From NCBI GenBank assembly GCA_025451725.1, contig JANWJX010000038.1:1-56544 (forward strand): 56,544 bases of DNA, written 5' to 3'. The DNA is from Allostellaceae bacterium. GTDB lineage: Bacteria; Pseudomonadota; Alphaproteobacteria; ATCC43930; CGMCC-115725. How positions within the stretch are numbered: position 1 is the stretch's first letter; each line of letters starts with the position of its first letter. Made by a program: the position numbers and the translations under genes. Shown here piece by piece: positions 26,430 to 36,800 of the stretch. The notes beneath the pieces were generated by a model. The model was given only the letters and a program-made list of their open reading frames with translations, ran no database searches and was not told the DNA's origin.

Positions 26430-26432
26430 ACC

Positions 26433-27593
26433 TTAACTTCTTTCGCTCAGCGCCAGCCGCACCAAGAGGCCGAGGGCGGCGGAGTAATAATCCTTGTCGT
26501 CGGCGAGCGCCGGCAGCGTCGGGATCAAAGCGGCGCTGACGCGGACGTTTGGCTGAGCCGAATGCGCTTCGACCGCAGCGACGATCGCGCGCATCCCGGG
26601 CGGGATCGGATAGGTCGAAACGGTCCCGGAAATTAGATTAACAGTAGCCGGTATCTTATTATCTTTACAGTTTTTCCAGAACGAAAGCAATGCCGCGACA
26701 TTGTCTGCTGAAGCCTTGCCATCCCAAAGCAGATAGAGGGGAATCCGCATCGCGTCGAAGCCGTAATTCGGTTTGTCCGGCAGCAGCGACAGGTCAAGAC
26801 CGCCATCGCCGTTCGGCTTCACCACCATCCAGTCGGCTGGGAGTTTCGACGCGCCAAAGCGTGCCACGCTCACCAGATAGAGTCCGCTGCGCTCAAGTTC
26901 GTACCAGCGCAGCGACGGCACGATCTCATTGAGCGACAGGAATGCCGGGAAGATCCAATAGGACAAATTGACGGTGATGGCGCCGTCATGCTCGAAGCCG
27001 CTCAACCCAGGCAACAGCACCGCAAAGCCGCCGACATCGCGTACCAATTTCGCCAGCACGTCCCGCGCGATCGGTTTGGCGGCCGCGTCGTAGGCCGGTG
27101 CCTGCCACTGGCGTGCCGCGCGATGCAGTGCCCACGCCACCAGGATGTCGCCGTCGGTGGCGTCGTTGCTGTCGCCGATGGCGCCGCCCGGTCCGCCCAG
27201 GGTCGGTGTCCAGTTCCAGGCCAGCAACGAGTCGGTCGGCCGCTTCAGATTGGTGCGCGTCCAGTTCCACACTTTGTCGAAGGTGGCGCGGTCGTCGGCG
27301 CCAAGCGCCAACAGCATCGCATAGCCCTGACCCTCGCTGTGGGACAGGGCCGAAAAACTATCGACCAGTTTGCCGTCGTCGCGGATGAAGCGGCTTTTGA
27401 AAATCGTCCAATCGGCCGCGATGATCGTGCCGGTACGGCGAATCGGTACGATCGGCACCGCCTCGGGATGCACCGCCAGCGCGACTGACGAATTGCCCAT
27501 CCCGTCCGCATGGGCGGCCGGAACGAGGGCAATCGTCAGGGCGGCGACACGGGCAAGCGTTTTGGCCGCTGCAAAAAGCGGAGAAAGGGACAT
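26433..27593 (-). CDS. bcsZ: Endo-1,4-beta-glucanase BcsZ (GH8)
   Basis: A 386-aa periplasmic cellulase that trims or edits nascent glucan. The signal peptide is MSLSPLFAAAKTLARVAALT followed by IALVPAAHA. GH8 landmarks are SEGQGYAMLLAL (the Glu is the general acid), SNDATDGDILVAWAL (catalytic region Asp) and NYGFDAMRIPLYLLWD. The frame is open 36 codons further up to a GTG/ATG-like start at 27701, but this would place the signal peptide internally and start upstream of the candidate promoter, so the ATG at 27593 is used. Unlike most loci, bcsZ is convergent with the operon, so it is controlled independently. Confidence 0.93.
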   Translation of the reverse strand: MSLSPLFAAAKTLARVAALTIALVPAAHADGMGNSSVALAVHPEAVPIVPIRRTGTIIAADWTIFKSRFIRDDGKLVDSFSALSHSEGQGYAMLLALGADDRATFDKVWNWTRTNLKRPTDSLLAWNWTPTLGGPGGAIGDSNDATDGDILVAWALHRAARQWQAPAYDAAAKPIARDVLAKLVRDVGGFAVLLPGLSGFEHDGAITVNLSYWIFPAFLSLNEIVPSLRWYELERSGLYLVSVARFGASKLPADWMVVKPNGDGGLDLSLLPDKPNYGFDAMRIPLYLLWDGKASADNVAALLSFWKNCKDNKIPATVNLISGTVSTYPIPPGMRAIVAAVEAHSAQPNVRVSAALIPTLPALADDKDYYSAALGLLVRLALSERS

Positions 27594-27674
27594 CCGAATA
27601 AGGTAAACGGTCGCGGTAAACAGATGAATAAAACCGGTGTTGCCGCACCTTTGAAGGCGAAAGTCCATATACGC

Positions 27675-27680
27675 ATTATA
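27675..27680 (-). promoter_or_regulatory. Candidate -10 box of bcsZ with adjacent dyad
   Basis: On the minus strand this reads TATAAT, a perfect -10 hexamer about 80 bp before the bcsZ ATG. No good -35 match is seen at 16-18 bp. Directly upstream the dyad GGTGT-N11-ACACC (27682-27702) covers the spacer and -35 area, which would suit a regulator-dependent promoter. Confidence 0.4.
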
Positions 27681-27866
27681 CGGTGTACACTCGGAACACA
27701 CCTATTTGGGGAATTAGTCGTAAATGCGCTGTATTTCGCAAAGGATTTTCAAATTCCGCACCGGCGCCGACGGCGATGCCCGCCCGGCGTTCGGTTGCGC
27801 TTTTCGGCCAAAGCAATTATCAAGTGATTTCCACGTTTCCAATCCCCAAGCCGCTAGGAGCACTGG

Positions 27867-28265
27867 ATGTTGATCACGCCGGCCCATGCCCAATCGCTGT
27901 TTGGAGGCGGCGATGGCGCTTCCAGCACGCTGGTGCAGATCGCTCCGCTGGCCCTGATTTTTGTCGTTTTCTATTTCTTCCTGATTCGCCCGCAGCAGCA
28001 AAAAGCCAAGGAACAGAAGGCGATGCTGAACGCGATCCGGCGCGGCGACCGGATCGTCACCGGCGGCGGACTGATCGGCACCGTGTCCAAGGCCGGCGAC
28101 GATGAATTGCAGGTCGACCTCGCCGAAGGGGTGCGCGTCCGCGTCGTGCGCAGCACCGTCGCCAGCGTCCTGACGCGTGGCGAGCCCGCCAAAGCCAAAG
28201 AAACCGACGACAAGGACGATGATGCGGAAGCCGGCGACAAGGCGAAATCCGGCAAACGCGGCTGA
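27867..28265 (+). CDS. yajC: Preprotein translocase subunit YajC
   Basis: A 132-aa protein with one membrane helix (LVQIAPLALIFVVFYFFLIRP) followed by the conserved RPQQQKAKEQKAML and the GDRIVTGGGLIGTV fold. The short N-terminal MLITPAHAQS is usual in alphaproteobacterial YajC. The C-terminal tail is charged (DDKDDDAEAGDKAKSGK). AGGAG precedes the ATG. It is part of the SecDF-YajC complex assisting SecYEG, and starts the yajC-secD-secF-Mth938 operon; it is 9 bp from secD. Confidence 0.95.
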   Translation: MLITPAHAQSLFGGGDGASSTLVQIAPLALIFVVFYFFLIRPQQQKAKEQKAMLNAIRRGDRIVTGGGLIGTVSKAGDDELQVDLAEGVRVRVVRSTVASVLTRGEPAKAKETDDKDDDAEAGDKAKSGKRG

Positions 28266-28274
28266 TTACGACCC

Positions 28275-29864
<1,590 letters not shown>

Positions 29865-29898
29865 TGCCATGCCGGGTAGCGTTCAATCGATCCTTCAT

Positions 29899-29977
29899 TC
29901 GTCGTCCCGGCGGAAGCAGGGGCCCAGGGCAGCTGCACGTCGCTTGCCTTGGATTCGCGCTTACGCGGGAATGACGA
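29899..29977. repeat. Extragenic palindromic repeat (REP-like) between secD and secF
   Basis: An imperfect inverted repeat with outer arms starting CGTCGTCCCGGCGGAAGC and ending GCTTACGCGGGAATGACG. This form (TCATTCCCGCG... inverted) is a common type of intergenic repeat in alphaproteobacteria. It splits an otherwise tight operon and could lower secF relative to secD or stabilise the upstream mRNA. Confidence 0.6.
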
Positions 29978-29997
29978 GAGAGACATAAAGAGCCGCC

Positions 29998-30972
29998 ATG
30001 TTCCGTCGCCCGCTCATCGTCATCCGCCATATCCCCAACATCGACTTTATGGGGTGGCACAAGGTCGGCTTCGCCTTGTCGGCGGTGCTGACCATCGGCT
30101 CGATCGTGCTGTTCCTGGTGCAGGGGCTGAATTTCGGCATCGATTTCGCCGGCGGTACGCTCATCGAGGCGCGCACCGTCAGCGGACCGGCGGATCTCGC
30201 CTCCATGCGACCGAAGCTCAACAGTCTCGGCCTCGGCGAAGTGTCGCTGCAGAATTTCGGCTCCGCGAACGAGGTATTGATCCGCGTGCCGCGCCAGCCC
30301 GGCAACGACCAGGCACAGATGGCCGGGGTCAACAAGATCAAGGCGGCGCTCGGCAACACGGTCGACTATCGCCGCACCGAAGTAGTCGGCCCGACGGTTG
30401 GCGACGAGTTGATCCGCGCCGGCGTGATCGCCACGGTGCTCGCCCTGCTCGCGATCGCCGCCTATGTCTGGTTCCGCTTCGAATGGCCCTTCGGCGTCGG
30501 CGCGATGCTGTCGACGCTCCACGACACGCTGACCACGATCGGCTTATTCGCGTTGTTGCAGATCGAATTCGACCTGACGACGCTGGCGGCGATCCTGACT
30601 ATCGCCGGCTATTCGGTCAACGACACGGTGGTGATCTACGATCGCGTCCGCGAAACCATGCGCCGCCACCGCAGCATGGAATTCAAGGAACTGATCAACC
30701 GCAGCCTCAACGAGACGCTGTCGCGCACCATCCTTACCGTCGGCACGGTGTTTCTCGCGGTGCTGTCCTTACTGGTATTCGGCGGCGAAGTGTTGCGCGG
30801 TTTCAGCATCGCGATGATGTGGGGCGTGGTGGTCGGCACCTACTCGTCGCTCTTCATCGCCGCGCCGATGCTCTACTACATCCGCCCGAAGCGCGGCAGT
30901 CGCACCAAGGACGAGCCCGAACCGGCCGCGCCGAAGCCGGGGGCGAAACCAGCCGCGAAGCCGGCGCGTTAA
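29998..30972 (+). CDS. secF: Protein translocase subunit SecF
   Basis: The 324-aa partner of SecD. The first span leads into LNFGIDFAGGTLIEART, the SecF signature. The periplasmic domain is followed by five spans with ILTIAGYSVNDTVVIYDRVRE, which carries the conserved Asp for proton movement. The C-terminus is a Lys/Pro/Ala tail (KPGAKPAAKPAR). The ATG follows GAGAGAGACATAAAGAGCC. It is 6 bp from the Mth938 gene, so co-transcription is expected. Confidence 0.96.
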   Translation: MFRRPLIVIRHIPNIDFMGWHKVGFALSAVLTIGSIVLFLVQGLNFGIDFAGGTLIEARTVSGPADLASMRPKLNSLGLGEVSLQNFGSANEVLIRVPRQPGNDQAQMAGVNKIKAALGNTVDYRRTEVVGPTVGDELIRAGVIATVLALLAIAAYVWFRFEWPFGVGAMLSTLHDTLTTIGLFALLQIEFDLTTLAAILTIAGYSVNDTVVIYDRVRETMRRHRSMEFKELINRSLNETLSRTILTVGTVFLAVLSLLVFGGEVLRGFSIAMMWGVVVGTYSSLFIAAPMLYYIRPKRGSRTKDEPEPAAPKPGAKPAAKPAR

Positions 30973-30978
30973 ACCATC

Positions 30979-31365
30979 ATGGATATCACCCCGGCCGTAG
31001 CGCCCGACCGTCAGGTCATCGAGGCCTACGGCGCGGGCGGCTTCCGCGTCAGCGGCGTAACGTTTTCTGGCGCGATCATCGTCTGTACCGACGCAACGAT
31101 CGCGTGGCCGGTGTCGTCGCTGTCGGACATGACGATGGACAATCTCGGGCCGATCCGCGATCGCGTCGGCACCGAAAACGCGGTCGAGATTCTGCTGATT
31201 GGCTGCGGCAAGCGCATGCAGCTCGTGCCGCCGACGTTGCGGGCCGAGCTCAAGAAGATCGGCGTCGTCGCGGACGCCATGGATACCGGTGCCGCCTGCC
31301 GCACTTACGCTGTGCTGCTGACCGAAGGGCGCCGCGTCGCGGCGGCACTGTTTCCGCCGATTTAA
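30979..31365 (+). CDS. Mth938-like (DUF498 / NDUFAF3 family) protein
   Basis: A 128-aa protein with the compact Mth938 fold: IEAYGAGGFRVSGVTFSGAIIV, seen here in shorter pieces GAGGFRVSGVTF, then VEILLIGCGKRMQLVPP and the C-terminal MDTGAACRTYAVLLTEGRRVAAAL. Mitochondrial NDUFAF3 acts in complex I assembly, and the bacterial genes are very often next to secDF, as here. Its bacterial role is not established. The NDUFAF6-like gene 1.5 kb downstream is a second complex-I-assembly homologue. Confidence 0.88.
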   Translation: MDITPAVAPDRQVIEAYGAGGFRVSGVTFSGAIIVCTDATIAWPVSSLSDMTMDNLGPIRDRVGTENAVEILLIGCGKRMQLVPPTLRAELKKIGVVADAMDTGAACRTYAVLLTEGRRVAAALFPPI

Positions 31366-31370
31366 TGCAA

Positions 31371-31397
31371 AACCGCATCCCGGGACGGGATGCGGTT
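31371..31397. terminator. Bidirectional hairpin terminator between Mth938 gene and sodB
   Basis: AACCGCATCCC and GGGATGCGGTT form a perfect 11-bp stem with loop GGGAC between two convergent genes. On the minus strand it runs into TTTTGCATT, giving a modest T-tract for sodB; on the plus strand no T-run follows. Confidence 0.7.
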
Positions 31398-31473
31398 CGC
31401 GAGCAAGTGCGGGCGCGCGCCGATAGGCGCGGAAGCCAAGCGCGAGGACGCGCGCGCCGGCGATTGAGGCTAA

Positions 31474-32088
31474 CTAATGAGCCAGGGCGTGCCGCGCTTC
31501 GAGATTGCGCTGCGCGTAATCCCAATTCACCAGGTGTTCAAGGAACGTCTTGATGAAGTCGGGACGTTTGTTCTGGAAGTCGAGATAGTAGGCGTGCTCC
31601 CAGACGTCGATGGTCAGGAGCGCGACCTGGCCTTGGGCCAGCGGGTTCCCGGCATTCGGCGTTTTGATGACCTTGAGCTTGTCCTTGTCGAGCACCAGCC
31701 ATGCCCAGCCGCTGCCGAACTGGGTGTCGCCGGCCTTCTTGAATTCCTCTGCGAACTTGTCGTAGCCGCCGAGATCGGCATTGATCTTTTTCGCGATATC
31801 GCCCTTCGGCTGGCCGCCGCCGCCCTTGCGCAGACAGTTCCAGAAAAAAGTGTGGTTCCAGACCTGCGCCGCGTTGTTGAAGATCGTCGCCTTCGTTTGG
31901 TCTTTCGCCGTCTCGACGATAATGTCATCGAGCGATTTCTTTTCGAGCGGCGAGCCTTCGATCAGCTCGTTCAGCGTCTTCACGTAAGCGGCGTGGTGCT
32001 TGCCGTGGTGGAATTCCAGCGTCTTCGCCGACATATGCGGCTCAAGTGCATCCTTGGCGAAGGGCAGGGGTGGAAGTTCGAATGCCAT
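31474..32088 (-). CDS. sodB: Superoxide dismutase (Fe type)
   Basis: A 204-aa cytoplasmic enzyme converting superoxide to peroxide and oxygen. Metal ligands are in place: His in EFHHGKHHAAYV, His in AAQVWNHTFFWNCL, and Asp/His in DVWEHAYYLDFQNKRP. AQVWNHTFFW and the GDTQFGSGWAWLVLD segment fit iron rather than manganese enzymes, though cambialistic use cannot be excluded. It stands as a single gene between two terminators. Confidence 0.95.
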   Translation of the reverse strand: MAFELPPLPFAKDALEPHMSAKTLEFHHGKHHAAYVKTLNELIEGSPLEKKSLDDIIVETAKDQTKATIFNNAAQVWNHTFFWNCLRKGGGGQPKGDIAKKINADLGGYDKFAEEFKKAGDTQFGSGWAWLVLDKDKLKVIKTPNAGNPLAQGQVALLTIDVWEHAYYLDFQNKRPDFIKTFLEHLVNWDYAQRNLEARHALAH

Positions 32089-32160
32089 ATCGGCCTCGCG
32101 ATAATGTTAGGGGGCGCTTCTATGGCAACAAACGAGCGCCGCGGTTCGATCCAAACAAAA

Positions 32161-32180
32161 AGGCGGGCCTAAGCCCGCCT
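32161..32180 (-). terminator. Rho-independent terminator of the PuuD-N-like operon
   Basis: On the minus strand AGGCGGGC-TTAG-GCCCGCCT is an 8-bp GC-rich stem followed by TTTTGTTT. It lies 25 bp after the stop of the membrane-protein gene and before sodB. Confidence 0.85.
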
Positions 32181-32205
32181 TTCCGTTGGCGCCGGGGAAC
32201 GGCGA

Positions 32206-32727
32206 TTAATAGAAATGCACCGATGTCATGCCATAGAGCATGGGGATCGACAGCAACGTGTTGACGCGCGACGCCAAGCCGGCGATCCGCGTGGCGCGAG
32301 CCTTTTCCTCAGGCGTGCATTGGACCAGGCCGAGGTTCTTTTTCTGGCCCGGCCAGATGATGAACCACACGTTGAACCACATGATCGCGCCTAACCACAT
32401 GCCGATGCCCAGCGAGGCGTTCGAGGCGATGTGCGGCGACGTATTGAGGCCGATGGTGATGACGCCGACGAGTTTCTTTTCGAAGGCCGCCAGGATCAGG
32501 CCGCTGATGATAGTCAGCATCGCGCCCCAGCGGAACCACCACAACGCCTCGGGCAGGATATAACGCGCGACGCCTGGCCGCAGCTCTTGCGGAATCTTGG
32601 GCATGGTCGGCGTCTGCGTGAAATTGAAGTACCATAGATGGCCGATCCACATGATGCCGAAAATCACATGCAGCCAGCGGAACGCGAAGGTCCACCACGC
32701 GTAAGAGACGATTTCGCCCCATTCCAT
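32206..32727 (-). CDS. Membrane protein of the urate oxidase N-terminal (PuuD-N, PF06181) family
   Basis: A 173-aa integral membrane protein with about four spans rich in Trp, His and Met, for example WTFAFRWLHVIFGIMWIGHLWYF (in pieces: FRWLHVIFGIMWIGHLWYF) and MWLGAIMWFNVWFIIWPGQKK. It matches the membrane half of PuuD-type urate hydroxylase but has no cytochrome c domain. The conserved His residues in the helices suggest heme binding. AGGAGA precedes the ATG. Upstream by 16 bp on the same strand is a 31-codon gene for a one-span peptide. Biochemical role of the short versions is unknown; no other uricolytic gene is adjacent. Confidence 0.8.
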   Translation of the reverse strand: MEWGEIVSYAWWTFAFRWLHVIFGIMWIGHLWYFNFTQTPTMPKIPQELRPGVARYILPEALWWFRWGAMLTIISGLILAAFEKKLVGVITIGLNTSPHIASNASLGIGMWLGAIMWFNVWFIIWPGQKKNLGLVQCTPEEKARATRIAGLASRVNTLLSIPMLYGMTSVHFY

Positions 32728-32743
32728 GATCTTTCTCCTCCGT

Positions 32744-32839
32744 TCAGGCCGCGATGGCGTGGATAACGAGGACCATGATCACGGTCAGGACAAACCCGAG
32801 CACGACCGTCTGTGTAAGCGAGTCTAAAGGATTCTTCAT
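32744..32839 (-). CDS. 31-aa single-span membrane peptide
   Basis: A short gene not among the longer reading frames. It translates to a Met-Lys-Asn start, then SLTQTVVLGFVLTVIMVLV as a membrane helix, and ends HAIAA. A strong ribosome site (GGGGGAA) lies 4 nt before the ATG, and the stop is 16 bp ahead of the next same-strand membrane-protein gene, which has its own AGGAGA. Size and layout resemble small accessory subunits such as CydX or CcoQ, which stabilise heme membrane enzymes; that comparison is structural only. Confidence 0.65.
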   Translation of the reverse strand: MKNPLDSLTQTVVLGFVLTVIMVLVIHAIAA

Positions 32840-32899
32840 CGTTCCCCCAGTCGTATTGGTTGATTGCCAGGTTGACACGCCATCATAACATAGCCGGCC

Positions 32900-33688
32900 A
32901 TGCCAGCAATGTTAGAAACCATAAACGCAAGCAGTTCCGCCACGGCAGCCTTGCTGCGACGGCATGACCGCGACCGCTATCTGCTGGCGATGTTCGTGTC
33001 CGAGGCTGCGCGGCCAGCGGTTCGGGCGCTCTATGCCTTCAACTACGAAATCGCGCGCGTGCGCGAGACGGTGAGCGAGCCGATGCTCGGCCAAATCCGG
33101 CTGCAATGGTGGCGCGAGGGGCTCGAGACGGCCTTCGGCGCGGGCGCGGTGCGGCGCCATGACGTGCTGACGCCGCTTGCCGCCGCGATTCGACACCATG
33201 GCTTGAGTCGGGAGCATTTCGATCGATTGGTCGACGCGCGCGAACGCGACCTGGCCCCCGACCCGCCGCCAACCCTGGCCGCGCTCGAAGCCTACGCCGA
33301 AGAGAGCTCGGCGCCGTTGCAATTGCTGGTGCTCGAGATATTGGGTGCCGCTGGCGCCGAGGCCAATCGCGCCGCTCGCGATGGCGCCATTGCGTATGCG
33401 CTGACCGGATTGCTGCGGGCCGCACCATTCCTCGCGCGCTCGCCGCGCCACCATGTGTCAACTTTGCTCCTCGACCAGCGCGAACTCGTCGCGGATCGCG
33501 CTTCGTCGTACATCGCGGCGGCGCGCGCGCTGCGTCGCCGAGTGCCGCGTGCGGCGCGGCCGGCCTTGCTGCCAACGACGTTGGCGGCAGCTGATCTGGA
33601 GCGGCTTCATTCGGCGGGCGGCAAACTCCGGCCGGATCCGTGGCGGGCGTGGCGGTTGGCAGCCGCCGCGTGGCTGGGCCGGTATTAA
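32900..33688 (+). CDS. Squalene/phytoene synthase-family protein, NDUFAF6-like
   Basis: A 262-aa all-helical protein. RDRYLLAMFVSEAARPAVRALYAFNYE and VRETVSEPMLGQIRLQWWREGLE (shown in pieces RDRYLLAMF, ALYAFNYEIARVRE, IRLQWWREGLE) match the NDUFAF6 branch, a complex I assembly factor in mitochondria. The Asp-rich DxxxD motifs that bind prenyl diphosphate in true squalene or phytoene synthases are missing, so enzyme activity is doubtful. The ribosome site is weak and an internal Met at residue 4 is an alternative start. It commonly sits after secDF-Mth938 in alphaproteobacteria; here sodB and the PuuD-N gene intervene on the other strand. Confidence 0.85.
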   Translation: MPAMLETINASSSATAALLRRHDRDRYLLAMFVSEAARPAVRALYAFNYEIARVRETVSEPMLGQIRLQWWREGLETAFGAGAVRRHDVLTPLAAAIRHHGLSREHFDRLVDARERDLAPDPPPTLAALEAYAEESSAPLQLLVLEILGAAGAEANRAARDGAIAYALTGLLRAAPFLARSPRHHVSTLLLDQRELVADRASSYIAAARALRRRVPRAARPALLPTTLAAADLERLHSAGGKLRPDPWRAWRLAAAAWLGRY

Positions 33689-33827
33689 CTTTTCATGGGA
33701 AATAACCACATCTTACAACGGGTTGACGCGAAGGCAGGGGCGCGACCATAAAGCGCCCTCATACGGGATACCCGGAATTGGTGCGGCCCGAAAACGAGCC
33801 ATCGGGCCGGCAGGAGACAGTGCGCAC

Positions 33828-36800
33828 ATGACCGACCTCGCGCTGAGGCACGGGCTAAATTTCCAGGATTTGTACCGCCGCGCCGGGCTGGAAAAGCTCG
33901 ATGCGGCATTCGTCGCGCATGTCCAGGGCCACGATATCGATCTATTCAATCGCCTGATGTCGGGGCGCCACGACCCCGGCGCGCTCGAAGCCAAAGTCGA
34001 ATCCGAGCTACTGATCGACCTCGCGCCACACCTCGAGGATTTTATCGGCGAACTGTTCGACATCGCCCCCGAGGTGCGTGCGTTGCAGGTGGGGCACCAG
34101 CAGCTTGCGCCGCTCTACACCGTGAAACGTCTGTTCGTGCAGCGCCGCGCCGTAAAGGGCGTTACTGCAGAGCAGGCCGCAGCCATCGACGCGGACGCCG
34201 CGCAACGCGGCCTGGAAAAGTCATTTGGCGAGGCACTGACCGAAGAATCCTTTGCGCGTCACGTCGGGGTGTGGATGGATGCCGAGGCCGAAAACAAGGA
34301 TCAGCTCGATCTCGCGGCGCGTTACGCCGCTTGGGCGACGCTTGCGCCGGCGGGACGCGAGAAACACCATCGCGGCGTTCTCTTCAAAGTACCGCATCGG
34401 CTTGAGATGGAGCATCTCGTGCCGGTCGAGACCATCGTCGAACACGGCGTCACGATGCTGCGGCTGCAGGACTCGCATCACCGGTTCCGCGAGGGCTTCA
34501 CGTTGACCGACCCTGGCATGGATCTCAGGGGCGCGCTCGACCAGGCCAACTATTGCATCTGGTGCCACAATCAGGGCAAAGACTCCTGCTCTCGCGGTCT
34601 TAAGGACCGCAAAACCGGCACGTTCCAGAAAAGCGTATTCGGCGTCACGCTCGCCGGCTGTCCGCTCGAGGAAAAAATCTCTGAAATGAATTTGGTGAAA
34701 GCCGGCGGCAATTCGATCGGCGCGCTGGCCATCGTGACGATCGACAATCCGATGGTGGCGGCGACCGGCCATCGCATCTGCAACGACTGCATGAAGGCCT
34801 GCATCTACCAGAAGCAGGAGCCAGTCGATATTCCGCAAATCGAGACGCGCAACCTCAGGGACGTGCTGACGCTGCCATGGGGCTTTGAGATTTACAGCTT
34901 GTTGACGCGCTGGAACCCGCTCGATCTCCGGCGGCCACTGCCCAAGCCAGCCAGCGGCTACAAGGTGCTCGTCGTCGGGCTTGGCCCGGCGGGTTTCACG
35001 CTCGCACATCATTTGATGAACGACGGCCACACCATCGTCGCCATCGACGGACTTAAGATCGAGCCGCTCGATCCATCAGTATCCGGCGTCGATGCATATG
35101 GCGAGCGGTACGATTTCCGGCCGATCCGCGACATCAAGGAGCTGGTCGAGGATCTTGATGATCGCGTGATGGCGGGATTCGGTGGTGTCGCCGAGTACGG
35201 CATCACGGTGCGCTGGGACAAAAATTTCCTCAAGCTGATCCGGCTGCTGCTCGAGCGGCGGGCGGAATTTTCCATGTTCGGCGGCGTGCGATTTGGGGGC
35301 ACGCTCGGCATCGAGCAAGCTTTTGCGCTCGGCTTCGACCACATCGCGTTGTGCGCGGGTGCGGGTCGACCTACCGTTATTCCGATGAAGAACGGCCTGG
35401 CGCGCGGCGTGCGGCAGGCGTCGGACTTCCTCATGGCGCTGCAATTGACCGGCGCGGCCAAGACCGACAGCGTTGCAAATCTTTCCATCCGCCTGCCGAT
35501 TGTCGTCATCGGCGGAGGCTTAACCGCGATCGACACCGCGACGGAATCGCTGGCTTATTACCCGGTGCAGGTCGAAAAATTCCTGAGCCGCTATGAAACG
35601 CTGGTCGCCGAACACGGTGAAGCGGTGGTGCGCGCCGCCTGGTCCGAGGAGGACCGCGCCACCGCTGACGAATTCATCGCGCATGCCCGCGCCATCCGAG
35701 AGGAGTTCGCGGCGGCGGCCCGCGAGAGCCGAAAGCCGAACTTGGTGGCGCTGTTGACCAAATGGGGTGGTGTCACGATCGCCTATCGCCGCCGCCTGAT
35801 CGACGCGCCGAGCTATACGCTGAACCACGAGGAGGTGGCGAAGGCGATGGAGGAGGGCATCCGCTTCGCCGAAGGCCTGACGCCCGAGGCGGTCGATGTC
35901 GACAAATTCGGCCACGCCGCCGCGATCAGCTTCACCACGCGCGACAAGTCGATGGTCACGCTGCCGGCGCGCGCCATTCTCGTGGCGGCGGGAACGCAGC
36001 CCAATACTGTGCTCGGCCGCGAAGACCCCGCGCATGTCAGTCTCGATGGCCGGTTCTTTCAGGCCTATGACGAGGACGGCAAGCCGGCGACGCCGGAACG
36101 CGTGGCGAAACCCGCCGAGGTGCGCGTGCTGATGAGTCTCCAGCCTGACGGACGGGCGGTGAGCTTCTTCGGCGACCTGCATCCGAGTTTTTCGGGCAAT
36201 GTCGTCAAGGCGATGGGTGGCGCGCGGCTCGGCTATCCGGTCGTGTCGCGCGTCATCGCGAAGACGCCGCCGCGCCTTCCGAAGCCCGAGACGCTGGCAG
36301 CGACGATGCGCGACGCCCTGACCGCGACGGTCGATCGTGTCGAATACCTGACGTCCAACATCATCGAGGTCGTGGTGCGCGCTCCGATGGCGGCGCGCGC
36401 GTTCAAGCCGGGACAGTTCTACCGGCTGCAGAATTACGAGACCAACGCCGCGCGCGCCGATGGCACGACGCTCGGCATGGAAGGGCTGGCGCTGACGGGC
36501 GCGTGGGTCGACAAGGAGAAGGGGCTGCTCTCGACCATCGTGCTCGAGATGGGCGGCTCGTCCGATCTCTGCGCCCTCCTCAAGCCCGGCGAGCGCGTCA
36601 TCCTGATGGGGCCGACCGGCACGGCGACGGAGACGCCGGAAGGCGAAACGGTGGCGCTGGTGGGTGGTGGGCTCGGCAACGCGGTGCTGTTTTCCATCGG
36701 CCAGGCGCTGCGCGAGGCCGGATCGAAGGTGCTGTACTTCGCCGGCTACAAGAAAGTGCAGGACCGCTACAAAATCGCGGAGATCGAGAAGGCGGCCGAC

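Noticed and set aside
27594-27701. 36-codon extension of BcsZ
   Set aside because: It precedes a well-formed signal peptide and the start would lie upstream of the candidate -10 box.
33453-33827. Upstream extension of the fused flavoprotein frame by 125 codons
   Set aside because: It overlaps the NDUFAF6-like gene in another frame, lacks a ribosome site, and similarity begins at the ATG with CAGGAG upstream.
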